Below are positions 1-6,206 of a stretch of DNA of 7,845 nt, piece after piece. Location of the stretch: positions 1-7,845 of the forward strand of contig WLFX01000042.1 in assembly GCA_009703545.1 (NCBI GenBank). The letters run 5' to 3'. Made by a program: the position numbers and the translations under genes. The stretch comes from Actinomycetota bacterium. Lineage in GTDB: Bacteria; Actinomycetota; Actinomycetes; Actinomycetales; Microbacteriaceae. Position 1 is the first letter of the stretch, and the number at the start of each line of letters is the position of its first letter. A model generated the notes under the pieces. It ran no database searches and was not told the origin of the DNA. It was given only the letters and a program-made list of their open reading frames with translations.

Positions 1-1
1 C

Positions 2-331
2 TTCCATCCACATCGAGGCGGTTCGGGTGACCCGATGTTTAAGGACGAACCCGTCATCCTCGAACCGGGTACCAAGATTCACGAGATTTTTGGTCGCGAT
101 CGAGTTGCGGTTCGCTCGGGGCACCACCAGGCCGTCAATAGAGTGGCTGATGGGCTTGTCGTCACCGCTCGTGCCGAGGACGGAATCGTCGAGGGCACGG
201 AAATGCCGTCCGCACGATGGGTCGTCGGAGTCCAGTGGCACCCCGAGGATGATGATGGTTCAGCGTCCGACCGTCGCGCTCTGTTTCAGTCGTTCGTTGA
301 CCAAACGAAACTGGTTCGGACGGCGCGCTAA
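2..331 (+). CDS. Gamma-glutamyl-GABA hydrolase-like (peptidase C26 / class-I GATase fold), 3' part only
   Basis: This is the C-terminal 109 codons of a gene that begins outside the window; the open frame enters at base 2 and stops with TAA at 329-331. Two motifs place it in the class-I glutamine amidotransferase fold, PuuD/peptidase C26 branch. One is SGHHQAV (codons near 119-139), matching the conserved HHQ motif of that branch. The other is VGVQWHPE (222-247), where His (239-241) and Glu (245-247) are the last two members of the Cys-His-Glu triad. The nucleophile Cys lies upstream and is not visible. PuuD family members cleave gamma-glutamyl-GABA to glutamate and GABA in the cytoplasm, the final step of the glutamylated putrescine route. 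The succinate-semialdehyde dehydrogenase about 1.5 kb away agrees with this. Other C26 hydrolases cannot be excluded from a fragment. The stop overlaps the stop of the converging gene by 4 nt. Confidence 0.85.
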   Translation, partial: FHPHRGGSGDPMFKDEPVILEPGTKIHEIFGRDRVAVRSGHHQAVNRVADGLVVTARAEDGIVEGTEMPSARWVVGVQWHPEDDDGSASDRRALFQSFVDQTKLVRTAR

Positions 332-1053
332 TAATTCATTTCTCGCGGCGTCGCCACGAGTTGTAAGCCGAGTGCCGGCCCAGGGATTTCCCATCGGATT
401 GAATCCTTTGGTAACGCGCCGACTCGGTTTCCCACCAGAAAGCGGCCCGAGTTTCCGACGACGATTCGATCGAATTTCGATACGAGTGCGGCGTCCCCAG
501 GGATTGTGCGCAAAATCGGCATGACGATAGTTTCCAAATCCCTCACCTCCGTATCGCATCCCGCGGTACCGATGAGCACGCCATCCAAGGACAGGGGAAC
601 CATGGCGGTCAGAATGTATTTGTCCATCCCTGCGTAGTCGAGGTACGGACCCTGAATTGCCGGCTTGCCGGTCGAGACGACTTCGGCAAACCATTCGTAG
701 GTCACGAAATCATAGAAACCTGGGTCAGTGGGAGAAAGGTTCAACACGAGGCGATGTGTCGACCCCGAGTCGCTGCGCCGCCACCATTCGACTGCTCCGA
801 AATTATTGTCCACAATGTCTGGACCGAGAACTATTCCCGCGGCCATGGGAATCGCGTGACGCGCCAGAAATGCAGCGGTGGCTGGTTGGATTGCGCGCAG
901 ATGGCGCTCCAACAATTCACTTCGTGCACCCCGTGCATCGCGCAGATTGTGTTCACACTCCAACGCCATAACGTTCAAATCCCGATAGATCGCGGCGTAC
1001 CACTCGCCGATTGCGTGACTCGCGCGTTCTACCTCACCACGCATCTCACTCAT
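328..1053 (-). CDS. Soluble Cache (PDC-type) sensor-domain protein, partner of the FadR-type regulator
   Basis: A 241-residue protein with no signal peptide and no membrane segment, so apparently cytosolic. Residues 1-65 look helical. From about 70 to 175 it resembles a Cache/PDC small-molecule-binding fold: an EWWRR strand (89-93), then YEWFAEVVSTGKPAIQGPY (119-137), then ITAMVPL-like and DGVLIGTAGCD (157-167). In Cache domains the aromatic W/Y pair, the GKP..GPY turn and the final Asp line the ligand pocket, so W121, F122, Y137 and D167 are candidate pocket residues (inferred by analogy). The frame is open up to 1128, but I chose ATG 1053-1051 because it gives an ATGAGTGA overlap with the regulator's stop, which suggests translational coupling. 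ATG 1044 is a further alternative. There is no output domain: no methyl-accepting, kinase or GGDEF part. Given the neighbours, a role in sensing an amine, GABA or related metabolite for the regulator is plausible but unproven. Confidence 0.8.
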   Translation of the reverse strand: MSEMRGEVERASHAIGEWYAAIYRDLNVMALECEHNLRDARGARSELLERHLRAIQPATAAFLARHAIPMAAGIVLGPDIVDNNFGAVEWWRRSDSGSTHRLVLNLSPTDPGFYDFVTYEWFAEVVSTGKPAIQGPYLDYAGMDKYILTAMVPLSLDGVLIGTAGCDTEVRDLETIVMPILRTIPGDAALVSKFDRIVVGNSGRFLVGNRVGALPKDSIRWEIPGPALGLQLVATPREMNY

Positions 1054-1819
1054 GTGTTGGCCCAATGGGGTACAACGTATCGAGTCGGGCGGCAACGAGT
1101 CGATAAAAATCGCGCGAAATGTGTTCACGAATTGCCCGTTGAGCAGCCGCGAGATTTCCCTCTCGCAGCGCCGTCACGATGACAAGGTGATCGTTCATCG
1201 TCCACTGTTTGTCGGATTCGACCGTGAGTACTGTCCAAACAATTTCAATCGATTCGGTCAACAATCGCATCTGCGTCGCCAAAAGACGTTCAGACTGGGA
1301 GAGCACCGCAAGTTCGGCCTGGAATCTACTGTCAGCACGCAAACAGGACTCGGTCGTTGTGGCTTCGCCCATGGTGCGTGCAATTCGTTCGAGGCGGTCG
1401 ATGTCGTGAGGGAACGCTCGCTCGATGACGAGTTGCGCGGCGGCAAGAGCGGTGGCTAAATGTTCGTCTTCCATATCCCGCAACTCCGCCATCGATAATC
1501 TCAACAGTCGCTGACGCAGCGCCTCGCCGTTCGTGCGGGGGTAGCCGACGATGAACGTACCACCACTTCGCCCGCGCCTCGTTTCGATGATTCCTTGGTC
1601 GCGCAACTCCTGGAGCGCGTCGCGGACCGTGGCAGTGGCGACACCGAACATGGTCGTCAACTGATTCTCGACGGGTAGTTGTTCGCCTCGACGGAGAAGA
1701 CCGAGGGAGATTGCGGTCGACAGACGAGCGACAATCGCCTCGGCCCGCAGGACGTCGGGGAGCGGTCGAAAAACTTGCGAGTGAACACCACTCAAATCGC
1801 CCACGGAACCTCGCTTCAT
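1046..1819 (-). CDS. FadR-subfamily GntR transcriptional regulator (wHTH + FCD domain)
   Basis: A 257-residue DNA-binding regulator. Residues about 24-91 form the GntR winged helix-turn-helix, with the family signature around LRRGEQLPVENQLTTMFGV, then ATVRDALQELRDQGIIETRRGRSGGTFIV. Residues about 108-246 fit the all-helical FCD ligand domain. Metal-ligand positions are D163 and H211 and H233, but the usual His four residues after the Asp (motif DxxFH) is Gln here (D163-S-R-F-Q167). The frame runs upstream to a TTG at 1891, but I chose ATG 1819-1817. It has a GAGAG Shine-Dalgarno-like stretch about 8 nt before it, and the upstream extension would overlap the divergent gene's start. It probably represses itself and the divergent dehydrogenase gene through the operator at 1849-1859. 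The stop overlaps the start of the Cache gene by 8 nt, so the two are probably made together. Confidence 0.93.
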   Translation of the reverse strand: MKRGSVGDLSGVHSQVFRPLPDVLRAEAIVARLSTAISLGLLRRGEQLPVENQLTTMFGVATATVRDALQELRDQGIIETRRGRSGGTFIVGYPRTNGEALRQRLLRLSMAELRDMEDEHLATALAAAQLVIERAFPHDIDRLERIARTMGEATTTESCLRADSRFQAELAVLSQSERLLATQMRLLTESIEIVWTVLTVESDKQWTMNDHLVIVTALREGNLAAAQRAIREHISRDFYRLVAARLDTLYPIGPTHE

Positions 1820-1835
1820 TTGAACACTCTCAGTT

Positions 1836-1882
1836 ACGATACTGCGAATCGTTCGACGATAAACAACTTTTTCGTAGACGAT
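1836..1882. promoter_or_regulatory. Divergent operator region with a FadR-type site (TCGTTCGACGA, 1849-1859)
   Basis: Bases 1849-1859 fit the FadR-subfamily operator consensus TNGTNNNACNA exactly and sit in a perfect 5-bp inverted repeat, ATCGT-TCG-ACGAT (1848-1860). The left arm is shared with a second inverted repeat, ACGAT-N7-ATCGT (1836-1852). A third pair, TCGT-AG-ACGA (1872-1881), touches the dehydrogenase start. On the minus strand TTGTTT (1866-1861) and TATCGT (1841-1836) could be a weak regulator promoter with a 19-bp spacer, placing the site between its boxes. On the plus strand TACGAT (1835-1840) is a possible -10. The operator match is seen directly; occupancy and promoter assignment are inferred. 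Confidence 0.7.
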
Positions 1883-3272
1883 GAACGACAATGAATGTAT
1901 GCCCTATGCCGTCACTAATCCCGCCACCGGAATCGTCGAACGCGAATTCCCGAGTGCGACACCGACCGATATCTCCGATGCGATTTTGCGGGCCGATGCT
2001 GCCCATGCGTCGTGGAGTGCGACACCTCTCGCCGAGCGCGCCACCGTGCTTCAGCGTGTCGCGGATTTGTATCGCGAGCGGAAAAATGAGCTCGCGGACA
2101 TCATCGCGCGTGAAATGGGAAAACCGGTGCGACAGGGAAGGGGCGAAGCCGGATTCGTCGGGGACATCTACGAGTTCTACGCCACCCACGGTCCCGGTTT
2201 CCTTGAGGATCAGGACATGCACCCAATGTCTGGTGGGCACGCGATTGTCCGGTCACAATCGCTCGGCGTCCTCCTCGGAATCATGCCGTGGAACTATCCC
2301 TACTATCAGGTCGCACGATTTGCCGGCCCGAACCTGCTCATTGGTAACACCGTCATCCTCAAGCACGCGAGCAACTGCCCCGAGTCCGCTCTTGCTCAGG
2401 AACAGATTTTCAGAGACGCCGGGTTGCCGGATGGCGCATACATCAACCTTTTTGTCGAGAGTCGCGACATCGAGACCATCATCGCCGATCCTCGTGTTCA
2501 GGGGGTTTCGCTGACGGGAAGCGAGAAGGCGGGAGCCGCCGTCGCACAAGCCGCCGGTCGGGCGTTGAAAAAGGTCGTGCTCGAGTTGGGCGGAAGCGAC
2601 CCGTTCATCGTCCTGGACGATGAGAATCTCGACGTCACCATCGCGGCCGCAGCGTCGGGCCGCATGAGCAATGCCGGACAAGCGTGTACCGCCGCGAAAC
2701 GATTCATCGTTGTCGATTCCGTATACGACCGATTCGTCGACGGCTTTGCGTCACAGTTGCAGACCTATATCGCGGGAGACCCCCGTGACTCCGAGACAAA
2801 CCTTGGGCCTCTGTCGTCGCTCGACGCCGTTGAGGAACTGATTGGGCAGGTTGACGACGCCATCGCCAACGGGGCAACCCTCGTCATGGGTGGTCACAGG
2901 ATCGGAGATGTCGGGTCGTTCATGGCGCCCACGCTTCTAACCAATGTCACACCAGCGGCCCGAGCATTCAGCGAAGAACTGTTCGGCCCCGTCGCCGTGG
3001 TCTACCGCGTGGCGGACAAAGATGAGGCGATCGCGTTGGCGAACGGTTCCGAATTCGGGCTGTCCGGCGCCGTGTTTGGGGCTAATCCCGACGACACCAG
3101 TTACGTCGCGGATCGGCTCGAATCGGGAATGGTGTACATCAACGAGAACACCGATTCGCATGTCGACCTTCCGTTCGGCGGGATCAAGAAATCTGGTTTC
3201 GGTCGCGAACTAGGACACTTCGGGCTAGACGAATTCGTCAATAAGAAGTTGATTCGAACCGCCGCGCGCTAA
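1881..3272 (+). CDS. gabD: Succinate-semialdehyde dehydrogenase, GabD1-like aldehyde dehydrogenase
   Basis: A full-length (463-residue) aldehyde dehydrogenase superfamily enzyme that oxidises an aldehyde, most likely succinate semialdehyde to succinate, with NAD(P)+ in the cytoplasm. Visible catalytic residues are N138 in MPWNYPYYQ, K161 in the cofactor pocket, E235 in LELGGSDP (general base), C269 in NAGQACTAAKR (nucleophile) and E366-x-F368 in EELFGP. The stretches GIMPWNYPYYQVARFAGPNLLIGNTVILKHASNCPESAL (in part) and RVQGVSLTGSEKAGAAVA look like mycobacterial GabD1, an NADP+-preferring SSADH; the KHAS segment in place of KPAE agrees with NADP+ use (inferred). ATG 1881 has no clear Shine-Dalgarno; ATG 1899 (MPYAVTNPATG) is an equally possible start. 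It diverges from the FadR-type gene and is the only complete enzyme of the cassette here. With the PuuD-like fragment it points to polyamine/GABA degradation feeding the TCA cycle. No convincing terminator follows. Confidence 0.93.
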   Translation: MNDNECMPYAVTNPATGIVEREFPSATPTDISDAILRADAAHASWSATPLAERATVLQRVADLYRERKNELADIIAREMGKPVRQGRGEAGFVGDIYEFYATHGPGFLEDQDMHPMSGGHAIVRSQSLGVLLGIMPWNYPYYQVARFAGPNLLIGNTVILKHASNCPESALAQEQIFRDAGLPDGAYINLFVESRDIETIIADPRVQGVSLTGSEKAGAAVAQAAGRALKKVVLELGGSDPFIVLDDENLDVTIAAAASGRMSNAGQACTAAKRFIVVDSVYDRFVDGFASQLQTYIAGDPRDSETNLGPLSSLDAVEELIGQVDDAIANGATLVMGGHRIGDVGSFMAPTLLTNVTPAARAFSEELFGPVAVVYRVADKDEAIALANGSEFGLSGAVFGANPDDTSYVADRLESGMVYINENTDSHVDLPFGGIKKSGFGRELGHFGLDEFVNKKLIRTAAR

Positions 3273-3322
3273 CCCTGTGGACGGCGGGAGCGCCATTCGG
3301 ACGGCCGCGAAAAACTTCGTGC

Positions 3323-3757
3323 ATGCATGTGATGACAGAGCGGGGAAGCGCGAGCCTTGAATTCATCGTTGCGTCTATCGCCCTTTTCGTGCCTCTCGTT
3401 GCGTTGACGGTGACCACGAGTCAAATTGCGTCGGCCACCTTCGCGGCGACAACCGCCGCGCGGCATGGGGTGCGAGCGTTTACCCGAGCGGCATCGACGA
3501 ATGGCGGTCTGGAACAGGTGCGCGCCATCACGGCGTTGATAATCGATGATCACGGTCTGACCGACACCACGCCTCAATGGGAACTCGATTGCTCACGCAG
3601 GAACTGCCTGCAACGAGGGTCTCTTGTCACACTGACCGTTCACCTTGATGTGCCGTCGCTGTTCATCCCCGCTCTCCCCGGAATCGATATCGCGCCACGC
3701 GTCACAGTGTCCCGAAGCGCAACCGCACGCGTCTCCCTCACATCAGTGAATCGATGA
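3323..3757 (+). CDS. TadE-like pseudopilin
   Basis: A small (144-residue) membrane-anchored protein of the TadE type (Rv3655c-like in mycobacteria), a minor pseudopilin associated with Flp/Tad pili. The short basic leader ends in ERG, followed by SASLEF and a hydrophobic stretch (about residues 14-34). G8|S9-A-S-L-E13 fits the prepilin peptidase rule of Gly before the cut and Glu at +5. The remainder, with one Cys pair (C89 and C94 or so, DCSRRNC), would lie outside the membrane. The start is uncertain: ATG 3323, GTG 3329 and ATG 3332 are all in frame and none has a clear ribosome site; ATG 3332 gives MTERGS, parallel to MSERGS of the next gene. Its stop overlaps the next start (ATGA), so they are an operon. 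No Flp pilin, TadA ATPase or TadB/C gene is adjacent, which is unlike a complete tad locus. Confidence 0.75.
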   Translation: MHVMTERGSASLEFIVASIALFVPLVALTVTTSQIASATFAATTAARHGVRAFTRAASTNGGLEQVRAITALIIDDHGLTDTTPQWELDCSRRNCLQRGSLVTLTVHLDVPSLFIPALPGIDIAPRVTVSRSATARVSLTSVNR

Positions 3758-4182
3758 GCGAACGTGGTTCGCTCCTGCCCATGGTTGCTGGGCTGGTTGC
3801 ACTGTGCGGCATCGCGGTTGTGGGTATCATCGATTCGACTGATTTGGCGTTGGCGCGAACGAGCCTTCAATCCACCGCCGACATGGCGGCACTCGTCGGC
3901 GCCGAATCGTTCGATCCACTCACCGCGCAATTCGATGGAACGTCACTAGCCGTGCGGTTGACTAACCCCCAGGTTCGTCGTGCTGCGCGCGCTTTTGTCA
4001 GTGAGTCGAACGACGGAACCAGCCTTGTTTCTGCATCAACGCCCGACTCGGTGACCGCTCGAGTCACGGTCCGTTCCACGTGGACTCCGCCTCTCGGTAA
4101 CCAGTTCTTTCCGGTTCGAATCCAGCTCGAGGCGACCGCGTCTGCACGGCCAAACATCGGGACTCAAAGCGACGAAGGGTAG
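3754..4182 (+). CDS. TadG-like (Rv3654c-type) membrane-anchored protein
   Basis: A 142-residue protein with a single N-terminal membrane segment (about residues 8-27, LPMVAGLVALCGIAVVGIID) directly after MSERGS, then a TadG-like helix DLALARTSLQSTADMAALVGAES and a beta-rich Ser/Thr/Val tail. This resembles the N-terminal domain of Flp-pilus TadG proteins and mycobacterial Rv3654c. It lacks the long C-terminal von Willebrand domain of larger TadG proteins. Unlike the preceding gene it has no Glu at +5 after the Gly, so prepilin processing is unlikely. It begins in the stop of the TadE-like gene (ATGA, 3754-3757), so translation is probably coupled. It ends 12 nt before prfB. A role in pilus assembly or in a surface/secretion complex is inferred from family only. 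Confidence 0.72.
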   Translation: MSERGSLLPMVAGLVALCGIAVVGIIDSTDLALARTSLQSTADMAALVGAESFDPLTAQFDGTSLAVRLTNPQVRRAARAFVSESNDGTSLVSASTPDSVTARVTVRSTWTPPLGNQFFPVRIQLEATASARPNIGTQSDEG

Positions 4183-4185
4183 TCT
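4180..4185 (+). promoter_or_regulatory. Possible -10 hexamer (TAGTCT) for prfB
   Basis: TAGTCT fits the actinobacterial TAnnnT -10 pattern and includes the TAG stop of the preceding gene. Transcription would begin near 4192, leaving almost no leader before ATG 4195. No good -35 was seen. prfB could instead be co-transcribed with the Tad-like pair, since a TGGA ribosome-site remnant (4185-4188) lies before its start. Confidence 0.35.
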
Positions 4186-4194
4186 GGAAATCTC

Positions 4195-5301
4195 ATGATT
4201 TCGTTGGACGTTTCCGACCGCATCGCGGCACTTCGCTCGTCGTTCGCGGACATCGTCAGTGTCGTGGATTTACCCGAACTGACGAATCGCATTGCCGAGC
4301 TCTCCGAGAAGGCCGGTGCGACAGACCTCTGGGACGACCAGGCATCGGCGCAGGCCGTGACCAGCGCCCTGTCGCACGCCCAGACTCAGCGCGACCTCGT
4401 GAACGATGTTCAGCAACGCCTAGATGATCTCGATGTTCTTCTCGACATGGCGAAAGAAGCCGGCGATGACGATTCGGCGACCGAGGTACTCGGTGAACTC
4501 TCTGCCCTTGAATCGGTGATTGGCACATTAGAGGTCCAGACCCTTCTCGACGGCGAATACGACCCCCTGCCGGCAATTGTGACGATTCGATCCGGGGCGG
4601 GTGGAGTCGACGCGGCGGATTTCGCCGAGATGCTTCTGCGGATGTATCTGCGCTGGGCCGAACAACACAAATACTCGGTGCGAGTGTTGGACACGTCGTA
4701 CGCCGAAGAGGCGGGAATTAAAAGCGCAACCTTTGAAGTCGATGCCCCGTTTGCGTTTGGAACACTATCGGTCGAAGCGGGCACGCATCGCCTCGTTCGG
4801 ATGAGCCCATTCAACTCGGCGGGTAAACGCCAGACGTCTTTCGCCGCGGTCGAGGTCGTACCCCTGTTGGCGGCGACCGAAGTGATCGAGATTCCCGACT
4901 CGGACATTCGTGTCGACGTTTTCCGCTCGTCAGGCCCTGGCGGACAGTCGGTCAACACGACGGACTCTGCGGTTCGGATCACCCACCTTCCCACGGGAAC
5001 CGTTGTGTCGTGCCAAAACGAGAAGAGTCAGATCCAAAACCGGGCCGCTGCCCTTCGAGTGTTGCAGAGCCGCCTTTTGCTCATCCAAAAGGAAGAAGAA
5101 GCGAAAAAGAAAAAAGAACTCGCGGGTGTCATCACCGCGTCGTGGGGTGATCAAATGCGTTCCTACGTGCTTGCGCCCTATCAGATGGTCAAAGACCTTC
5201 GCACGAACTACGAAGTCAACAGTCCGCAAGCGGTCTTTGACGGTGATCTCGACGGGTTTATCGCCGCGGGGATTCGCCACCGGAAACAGAAGACGCACTA
5301 G
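4195..5301 (+). CDS. prfB: Peptide chain release factor 2 (RF2)
   Basis: A 368-residue class-I release factor that reads UGA and UAA in the ribosomal A site and triggers peptide release. The N-terminal helical domain (1-110) is followed by the conserved block SGAGGVDAADFAEMLLRMYLRWAE (in part; 133-156). The stop-codon-reading tripeptide is SPF at 204-206, diagnostic for RF2 rather than RF1. The peptidyl-transferase motif GGQ is at 249-251 in SSGPGGQSVNTTDS. Length is normal. The start ATG 4195 matches the usual actinobacterial N-terminus (MI.LDVS..IA.LR). There is no in-frame UGA and no slippery CUU-UGA near codons 20-30, so the autoregulatory +1 frameshift of E. coli prfB is absent; the gene itself ends in TAG, an RF1 codon. 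It is followed at 53 bp by ftsE. Confidence 0.98.
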   Translation: MISLDVSDRIAALRSSFADIVSVVDLPELTNRIAELSEKAGATDLWDDQASAQAVTSALSHAQTQRDLVNDVQQRLDDLDVLLDMAKEAGDDDSATEVLGELSALESVIGTLEVQTLLDGEYDPLPAIVTIRSGAGGVDAADFAEMLLRMYLRWAEQHKYSVRVLDTSYAEEAGIKSATFEVDAPFAFGTLSVEAGTHRLVRMSPFNSAGKRQTSFAAVEVVPLLAATEVIEIPDSDIRVDVFRSSGPGGQSVNTTDSAVRITHLPTGTVVSCQNEKSQIQNRAAALRVLQSRLLLIQKEEEAKKKKELAGVITASWGDQMRSYVLAPYQMVKDLRTNYEVNSPQAVFDGDLDGFIAAGIRHRKQKTH

Positions 5302-5341
5302 TCGGCCGAGTGTCGCTCCACGCTGGGTGAAAGCCCGCGCT

Positions 5342-5347
5342 TAGGCT
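5342..5347 (+). promoter_or_regulatory. Probable -10 hexamer (TAGGCT) for a leaderless ftsE transcript
   Basis: TAGGCT fits TAnnnT and ends 7 bases before the A of the ftsE ATG (5355), so a start at the normal distance would fall on or next to that A. No Shine-Dalgarno is present in the 20 bases before the ATG (only GAAGCGG), which agrees with leaderless translation, common in actinobacteria. No clear -35 was found. Confidence 0.5.
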
Positions 5348-5354
5348 GAAGCGG

Positions 5355-6206
5355 ATGATTCGTTTTGATGGAGTGTCCAAGGTCTATAAGTCGGGAAACC
5401 GGCCTGCCTTGCACGACGCGACCCTTGAGGTTAAGCCAGGGGAGTTCGTTTTTCTTGTCGGCGCATCGGGTAGCGGTAAGTCATCGTTCTTGCGACTCAT
5501 CCTGCGCGAGGAGCGATCGTCGACCGGAATCATTCACGTCCTCGGCCAGGATCTCGGGCGCTTGTCGAATCGCAAAGTTCCCTCGTACCGCCGCAACCTC
5601 GGCGTGGTTTTCCAAGACTTCCGGCTTCTACCGACCAAGACGGTGTTCGACAACGTTGCGTTCGCGCTCCGCGTGCTCGGCCAGAGCGAGGCCTACATCT
5701 ATGACGCCGTCCCCGAGGTTCTTGGGCTCGTTGGGTTGGGGAACAAGGAAAATCGGCTTCCACACGAACTTTCCGGAGGTGAACAACAGCGAGTCGCTAT
5801 CGCCCGCGCGGTGGTGAACAAACCCGCAATTCTGTTGGCCGACGAACCGACCGGAAACCTTGACCCAGCGACATCTGCCGGAATCATGGACGTGCTGCGC
5901 AACATCAATGCCGCCGGAACGACGGTTCTGATGGCCACCCACGACACCGCGATTGTCAACGACATGAAGCGCCGGGTCGTTGAACTGAGTGACGGACGCA
6001 TCGTCCGTGACGAAGCAGGTGGTCAGTACCAGACGCGTGCGAACCCGATCTTTGTCGATGACTCGTTCCCCACCCGCGCGGATTCGCAGCCCATCGCAAT
6101 CGAACCGATTGACTTTGACCCAATTCCAGCATTCGACCCCATGACGCCCACGAGCGAAGCGGTCGACCTAAGCTACCTCGATCGACTCGAGGAAGACCCA
6201 CTATGA
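5355..6206 (+). CDS. ftsE: Cell division ATP-binding protein FtsE
   Basis: The cytoplasmic ATPase of the FtsEX complex, which uses ATP hydrolysis at the division ring to activate periplasmic/extracellular peptidoglycan hydrolases (NlpC/P60 proteins such as RipC in mycobacteria). All ABC motifs are present: Walker A GASGSGKS (36-43), Q-loop Q87 in [18 protein letters not shown], signature LSGGEQQR (139-146), Walker B ILLADEP (159-165) with E164, and the switch H196 in MATHD. The usual FtsE ends near residue 222. Here about 60 more residues follow, acidic and proline-rich with repeated [11 protein letters not shown] elements, probably disordered. Actinobacterial FtsE proteins often carry such tails. 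The stop TGA (6204-6206) overlaps the ftsX ATG (6203), so the two are coupled. The start may be leaderless. Confidence 0.97.
   Translation: MIRFDGVSKVYKSGNRPALHDATLEVKPGEFVFLVGASGSGKSSFLRLILREERSSTGIIHVLGQDLGRLSNRKVPSYRRNLGVVFQDFRLLPTKTVFDNVAFALRVLGQSEAYIYDAVPEVLGLVGLGNKENRLPHELSGGEQQRVAIARAVVNKPAILLADEPTGNLDPATSAGIMDVLRNINAAGTTVLMATHDTAIVNDMKRRVVELSDGRIVRDEAGGQYQTRANPIFVDDSFPTRADSQPIAIEPIDFDPIPAFDPMTPTSEAVDLSYLDRLEEDPL
6189..6196 (+). promoter_or_regulatory. Strong ribosome binding site (GAGGAAGA) for ftsX inside ftsE
   Basis: GAGGAAGA lies within the last codons of ftsE, 6 nt before ATG 6203. It supports that start over ATG 6209 (third codon) and shows that ftsX can load ribosomes itself in addition to coupling through the ATGA overlap. 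Confidence 0.75.

Noticed and set aside
27..524. 165-codon plus-strand open frame at the left end
   Set aside because: Runs out of frame across the PuuD-like motifs and antisense to the Cache gene; Arg/Ser-rich translation without family features.
1054..1128. N-terminal extension of the Cache protein to the first possible start at 1128
   Set aside because: It would overlap the regulator gene by 83 bases, whereas ATG 1053 gives a tidy 8-nt coupling overlap and a normal helical start.
1820..1891. N-terminal extension of the FadR-type regulator to TTG 1891
   Set aside because: It would overlap the start of the divergent dehydrogenase, cover the operator region, and lacks a ribosome site; ATG 1819 has GAGAG at a good distance and gives a normal family length.
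3283..3294. GGCG-GGAG-CGCC hairpin after the dehydrogenase as a terminator
   Set aside because: Only 4 bp of stem and no following T run; not enough to call a terminator.
3273..3322. Small flp pilin gene before the TadE-like gene
   Set aside because: The gap is only about 50 bases and its translations show no pilin-like hydrophobic segment.
4255..4300. E. coli-type programmed +1 frameshift site in prfB
   Set aside because: No CTT-TGA slip site and no in-frame TGA; the frame is continuous from ATG 4195.
4410..4994. 194-codon open frame on the minus strand inside prfB
   Set aside because: Fully antisense to a clear RF2 gene, with low-complexity Ser/Arg-rich translation and no recognisable motif; a shadow of the real frame.
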